Origin: VRUE01 sp963702575
GTDB lineage: Bacteria > Actinomycetota > Thermoleophilia > Solirubrobacterales > 70-9
DNA length: 64,000 nucleotides
Direction of reading: 5' to 3'
Assembly (NCBI GenBank): GCA_963702575.1
Contig: CAVPCU010000003.1
Span: 179,607-243,606, forward strand
Below, piece after piece: positions 60,806 to 64,000 of the stretch. Below the pieces are notes generated by a model. That model did not search any database and was not told the DNA's origin. It worked only from the letters and a program-made list of their open reading frames with translations. How positions within the stretch are numbered: position 1 is the first letter of the stretch; each line of letters opens with the position of its first letter. The translations under genes were made by a program, and so were the position numbers.

Positions 60806-61285
60806 ATGAGCCGCCCGATCCTCGCCGTCGACGTCGACGGCGTCATCTCGCTGTTCGGCTTCGACGAGCCGCCGGGCAGGGGCGAGGCGCGGTTCGAGCT
60901 GGTCGACGGGATGGTGCATTGCATCTCGCTGGTCGCCGGGGAGCGGCTGAACCGGCTGGCCGAGCACTACGAGCTCGTCTGGGCGACCGGTTGGGAGGAC
61001 AAAGCGAACGACTACCTGCCCAACCTCCTCGGCATCCCCGAGCTGCCGCACCTGACCTTCGACGGGGCTGCCCGCTTCGGCTCCGCCCACTGGAAGCTGG
61101 GGCCCTTGGACGAGTACGGACAGGGCCGCGCGCTGGCCTGGATCGACGACAGCTTCGACGAGAGCTGTTACGAGTGGGCGCGCGGCCGCGAGCACCCGAC
61201 CCTGCTCGTCCCGACCGAGTCGCACCTCGGCCTCGAGGAGGTCCAGGTCGAAGCGTTGACGGCGTGGGCACGCGGTCTAGACTGA
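60806..61285 (+). CDS. HAD-like hydrolase family protein
   Basis: The 159-residue protein has the HAD nucleophile motif in ILAVDVDGVISLFGFD (DXDGV) and a late acidic pair in ALAWIDDSFDESCYEW that fits motif IV. HYELVWATGWEDKANDYLPNL matches motif II, with Thr/Gly. It is small, lacking a cap domain. The substrate is unknown. It follows rpsG by 16 bases and may be co-transcribed. Confidence 0.82.
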   Translation: MSRPILAVDVDGVISLFGFDEPPGRGEARFELVDGMVHCISLVAGERLNRLAEHYELVWATGWEDKANDYLPNLLGIPELPHLTFDGAARFGSAHWKLGPLDEYGQGRALAWIDDSFDESCYEWARGREHPTLLVPTESHLGLEEVQVEALTAWARGLD

Positions 61286-61291
61286 ACCGCC

Positions 61292-61588
61292 ATGAATGGC
61301 TTCTGGCCGATCCTCTTCCTCGCCGTAGTCCTCAAGATCCCCGTCTTCGGCGCCCTCTGGCTCGTCTGGTGGGCCAGCAAATCCCCCGAAGAGGACCCAG
61401 CCAAGGGCAACGGCCACGGGCCCTGGCAGCCCGACCCGCCACTTCCCCGAGGCCCCCGCCGCGGCCCACACGGAGGCGCCAGCTTCCCGCCCCCACAACG
61501 GGTCAGGCCCGCTGCGCCGCCTGCTTCCGCTCGCGCCGGATCTCGCGCAGATACGGATGGAAGTCGACCTGCACCGTATGACGCTTAG
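61292..61588 (+). CDS. Small single-pass membrane protein, hypothetical
   Basis: The 98-residue frame begins with a hydrophobic helix (ILFLAVVLKIPVFGALWLVWW) and continues as a Pro/Gly/Arg-rich tail. It lies 6 bases after the HAD gene. The tail overlaps the convergent monooxygenase by 86 bases, so its last third may not be conserved. No family is recognised. Confidence 0.55.
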   Translation: MNGFWPILFLAVVLKIPVFGALWLVWWASKSPEEDPAKGNGHGPWQPDPPLPRGPRRGPHGGASFPPPQRVRPAAPPASARAGSRADTDGSRPAPYDA

Positions 61589-62819
61589 AGGCGACGTAGC
61601 GCCTGCGCATCTTCTTTTCGTAGTCCCCGATCTCCTCGCGCATCTCCGCCGCTGAGGGCAGCTTCGCCCGCCCGCCGAGCAGGTCGGCGACCCACTCCGA
61701 CTGCGCCTCGGCGATCGGCATGATCGCCCCGAGCGGCTGGATGAAGCCGAGGAAGAAAAGGCCCGGGTGGTCCACCGAGACGACCCGCCGGTAGAGCGGC
61801 AGCCGGTTGTCGGTCGCCGAGACCACCTTCTCGTCGAAGAAGGGGAAGGTGATCTTGTAGCCGGTGCAGTAGACGACCAGGTCGATCTCCTCCTCGCTGC
61901 CGTCGGCGAAGCGGACCGTGCGACCGCCGGCGAAGCGGTCGATGTTGGGCTTCACCTGGATGTCGCCGTGGCCGAGCCGCGAGAGCAGCTCGGCGGAGAC
62001 GGTCGGGTGCGCCTCGAGCAGCTTGTGGTCGGGCTTGGGCAGCCCGTAGGCGGTCATGTCGCCGGCGGTGATGCCGAGCATCCGGCCGATGAAGAAGCGC
62101 TGCACCGAGAGCGGGAAGCGGGTCAGCAGCGGCGAGGCCGATTCGTCGGTCGGCTTGCCGTTCATGTACTTGGGCAGGACGTAGGCGCCGCGGCGCATCG
62201 CCAGGAAGGTCGCGTCGGCGATCCGCGAGGCCTCGACCGCGACGTCGGTCGCCGAGTTGCCGATCCCCAGCACCAGGACCCGCTTGCCGCGCAGCACGTC
62301 TGCCTCGCGGTAGTGGTGGACGTGCATCTGCTCGCCCTCGAACTCCTCGGCCCCGGCGAAGGGCGGCTCGGGCCATCGCGGGTCCCAGTGGTGCCCGTTG
62401 GCTACCAGCACCGCCCGGTAGCGCTCGCTGCGGCGCTCGCCGTCGCCGTCCTCGAAGCCGACCTCCCACCCGCCATCGACAGGCTCGACGCCCTTCACCT
62501 CGGTGCGGAAGCGGATCTTCGGGCGGAAGCCGAAGCGGTCGACGTACTCGTCGAAGTAGCGCGCGATCTGGAAGTGATTCGGGTAGTCCGGATAGTCGCC
62601 CGGCATCGGAAAGGTCTTGTAAGCCATCAACCCGCGCGAGGTGTTGATGTGCAGCGACCGATACGCCGACGACATCTCATTGTCGTTTTCGAACCGCCAG
62701 TTCCCCCCGACCTCCGACCCCTTCTCGAAGCAGTCGAACGCAATCCCCCGCGCCCCCAATACCTGGCAAGCAGCAATCCCCGAGGACCCAGCCCCGATAA
62801 CGCAAACCTTCTCGCTCAC
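61503..62819 (-). CDS. Flavin-containing monooxygenase
   Basis: The 438-residue class B flavoprotein has an FAD motif (VCVIGAGSSGIAACQVLGAR), an NADPH motif (VLVLGIGNSATDVAVEASR) and between them the FMO fingerprint FEGEQMHVHHY (FXGXXXHXXXY). LVVYCTGYKITFPFF is the later ATG-like motif of the family. It would oxygenate a nitrogen or sulphur atom of an unknown substrate. It lies between the inverted rpsL-rpsG block and the toxin-antitoxin pair. Confidence 0.92.
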   Translation of the reverse strand: MSEKVCVIGAGSSGIAACQVLGARGIAFDCFEKGSEVGGNWRFENDNEMSSAYRSLHINTSRGLMAYKTFPMPGDYPDYPNHFQIARYFDEYVDRFGFRPKIRFRTEVKGVEPVDGGWEVGFEDGDGERRSERYRAVLVANGHHWDPRWPEPPFAGAEEFEGEQMHVHHYREADVLRGKRVLVLGIGNSATDVAVEASRIADATFLAMRRGAYVLPKYMNGKPTDESASPLLTRFPLSVQRFFIGRMLGITAGDMTAYGLPKPDHKLLEAHPTVSAELLSRLGHGDIQVKPNIDRFAGGRTVRFADGSEEEIDLVVYCTGYKITFPFFDEKVVSATDNRLPLYRRVVSVDHPGLFFLGFIQPLGAIMPIAEAQSEWVADLLGGRAKLPSAAEMREEIGDYEKKMRRRYVASKRHTVQVDFHPYLREIRRERKQAAQRA

Positions 62820-62888
62820 ACCCTCAATCTACCCGAGCTTTGCCCCGACTGGCCGGCTGGCCAAACTGCCAACCCTCCCACAATGAGA

Positions 62889-62932
62889 TGACATCAAGTC
62901 CGTTCTCTGACATGATGCCAATGACATGACAT
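62889..62932. promoter_or_regulatory. TGACAT repeats, probable operator of the toxin-antitoxin pair
   Basis: TGACAT occurs at 62889, 62908, 62922 and 62927 in the same direction, the last two overlapping the antitoxin ATG. Repeats in this position are typical of autoregulated Phd/VapB promoters. The stretch is AT-rich compared with its surroundings. Confidence 0.55.
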
Positions 62933-63222
62933 TTGAAAACACCGTAGAACACCTGAGCACCGCAGAGGCGAAGCGCCGCTTTTCCGAGCTCGCCGACAGG
63001 GTCGGCGAGGGCGAGCGCTTCGTCGTCTCCCGGCGTGGCCGTCCCGTGATCGCTCTCGTCCCACCCACGATCGACTTTCTCGAGGAGCCGACGCCGCCGC
63101 CGAGCGGCCTTGCATCGATCGCGGGGGCGCTGGCCGAATGGGACGACTTGGACGATGTCGTCGCAAACATCTACGCGGCTCGTCGAAACAGCTCCGATCG
63201 ACCGGCGCCCGATCTCGGCTGA
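62926..63222 (+). CDS. Phd/YefM-type antitoxin
   Basis: A 98-residue antitoxin. The N-terminal DNA-binding fold is recognisable: HLSTAEAKRRFSELADRVGE and RFVVSRRGRPVIALVP, the prevent-host-death pattern. The C-terminal part (residues 50-98) is proline-rich and acidic and would wrap the toxin. The PIN toxin gene starts 3 bases downstream. Confidence 0.9.
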   Translation: MTFENTVEHLSTAEAKRRFSELADRVGEGERFVVSRRGRPVIALVPPTIDFLEEPTPPPSGLASIAGALAEWDDLDDVVANIYAARRNSSDRPAPDLG

Positions 63223-63225
63223 GCG

Positions 63226-63633
63226 GTGTACTGCTTCGACACGGATGTCCTCAGCGCCACGATCCGGCGCGAGCCCGACCTACATCTCATCCGTCGCCTC
63301 GCCCAGGTTCCCCCGCCTGAGCAGTTCACCACCGCCATCACCATGGGTGAGCTGCTCTATGGCGCGGCTCGACGCGACAGCGCAAAGCTGCACAAGAAGG
63401 TCCAGCGTCTACTTCAGGGAGCGCTCGTCGTGCTCCCATTCGATGAGTCGGCTGCCGCTGTCTACGGACCGCTACGGGCGCAGCTCGAGGCGACCGGTAA
63501 GCGGATCGACGAGCCAGACCTGCGCATCGCCTCGATTGCCCTTGCCCACGATCTAACGCTCGTCACCGGCAACACCCGCCACTTCGACCGCGTCCCGAAC
63601 CTGACAATCGAAAACTGGCTCCACCCCAGCTAA
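63226..63633 (+). CDS. PIN-domain ribonuclease toxin (VapC-like)
   Basis: The 135-residue toxin starts with GTG (MYCFDTDVLSATIRREPDLH). The acidic PIN residues are at CFDTDVLSA, TMGELLYGA and EPDLRIASIALAHDLTLVTG, ending NTRHFDRVPNLTIENW. It should cleave tRNA or mRNA when freed from its partner. The full active-site set is present, so it is probably functional. Confidence 0.92.
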   Translation: MYCFDTDVLSATIRREPDLHLIRRLAQVPPPEQFTTAITMGELLYGAARRDSAKLHKKVQRLLQGALVVLPFDESAAAVYGPLRAQLEATGKRIDEPDLRIASIALAHDLTLVTGNTRHFDRVPNLTIENWLHPS

Positions 63634-63652
63634 CGGCAACGGCGTCGTGGCA

Positions 63653-63759
63653 GGAGGGCCGGGGTGCCCCTCCCACGAAGGCTTGGCGACCACCCCCCGA
63701 ACCCCCAGCCGCGCTTCAGCTGCGCGACGGCCTTCGGGGGAGGGGCACCCCGGCCCTCC
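63653..63759. terminator. F4 long hairpin after rpoC, with 30-bp arms
   Basis: Arms at 63653-63682 and 63730-63759 (beginning GGAGGGCCGGGGTGCCCC) are complementary at 29 of 30 positions around a 47-base loop that contains a small CGCGC/GCGCG stem. The hairpin starts directly after the rpoC stop codon and lies between convergent vapC and rpoC, so it should stop transcription in both directions. It fills most of the 126-base gap. Confidence 0.78.
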
Positions 63760-64000
63760 CTACGAAGACTCCTCGGAAGTCGACTCGATCTCCTGCGCCA
63801 GCTCCTCGAGCTCCTCGGCAAAGGACGCCCCAAAGCTCTCCACCGGCGCCTCCTCGCCGTCGACCCCCAGCTCGGCGGCCAGCTCCTCTTCGTCGAGCAG
63901 GTCCTCGTCGGAGGGAGGCTCGATCGGGATCGCCGGCTCGACCGTGAGCGTGCGGTAGTGCTTCAGCCCGGTCGCGGCCGGGATCAGCTTGCCGATGATC
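63760..64000 (-). CDS. rpoC: RNA polymerase beta' subunit, C-terminal end (partial)
   Basis: Read leftward from the window edge, the frame gives IIGKLIPAATGLKHYRTLTV and continues EPAIPIEPPSDEDLLDEEEL to an acidic C-terminus ending TSEESS and TAG at 63760. The GKLIPA-TG-YR block is the conserved last helix region of beta'. Only 79 residues are in the window; the rest lies to the right. Its leftward direction shows that rpoC and fusA agree and rpsL-rpsG are reversed. Confidence 0.93.
   Translation of the reverse strand, partial: IIGKLIPAATGLKHYRTLTVEPAIPIEPPSDEDLLDEEELAAELGVDGEEAPVESFGASFAEELEELAQEIESTSEESS

Overview
The window is high-GC DNA (roughly 70% G+C by eye) from a free-living aerobic bacterium. 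The S10-spc-alpha ribosomal gene order, four-cysteine zinc forms of S4, S14 and L36, many GTG/TTG starts and a SigB/SigF-type partner-switching module point to Actinomycetota. A deep lineage such as Thermoleophilia/Solirubrobacterales is my inference, not something proven by the sequence.

Left third (1-24.3 kb): accessory and housekeeping metabolism. It holds an MBL-fold hydrolase (cut by the window edge), PlsC acyltransferase, glycerol kinase, a cupin, a GT2 glycosyltransferase, an AAA+ ATPase with a leaderless promoter, a biotin-acceptor protein with a crotonase, a DNA glycosylase and a CHASE-GGDEF diguanylate cyclase. A biotin/fatty-acid neighbourhood follows: bioB-bioF-bioD, a MarR/MFS pair, a desaturase with its flavin/2Fe-2S reductase, and bioA. 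The desaturase, reductase and bioA carry six small indels within about 2.2 kb. Next come Nudix, hexapeptide transferase, glycosyltransferase, LemA, rubredoxin, GMC oxidoreductase and superoxide dismutase.

Middle (24.3-38.6 kb): a complete partner-switching set (sigma factor, kinase-type anti-sigma, STAS antagonist, GAF-PP2C phosphatase fused to a SnoaL-like domain). It is followed by a secreted clan GH-A glycosidase, tRNA-Pro(CGG), a DsbA-like thioredoxin, a tiny IF2N/HTH-like protein, acyl-CoA ligase, patatin, PBP4-type carboxypeptidase, and surE-ligA-truA.

Right part (38.6-64 kb): the leftward ribosomal supercluster runs fusA-tuf-rpsJ-rplC-rplD-rplW-rplB-rpsS-rplV-rpsC-rplP-rpmC-rpsQ-rplN-rplX-rplE-rpsN-rpsH-rplF-rplR-rpsE-rpmD-rplO-secY-adk-map, then rpmJ-rpsM-rpsK-rpsD-rpoA-rplQ. 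Three things are unusual. First, infA is missing from its place between map and rpmJ; a DUF4258/DUF2283 pair flanked by two inverted ~145-bp repeats sits there instead. Second, rpsL-rpsG point the opposite way from rpoC and fusA. Third, S5, L5 and S17 carry long acidic extensions containing in-frame copies of a palindromic repeat whose stems covary between copies. The rpoC 3' end enters at the right edge, behind a VapBC-type toxin-antitoxin pair and a 30-bp-arm hairpin.

The most novel signal is the set of palindromic repeat families (called F1, F2, F3 and F4 below). Their arms differ in sequence between copies but stay complementary, and they sit inside or beside ribosomal protein genes.
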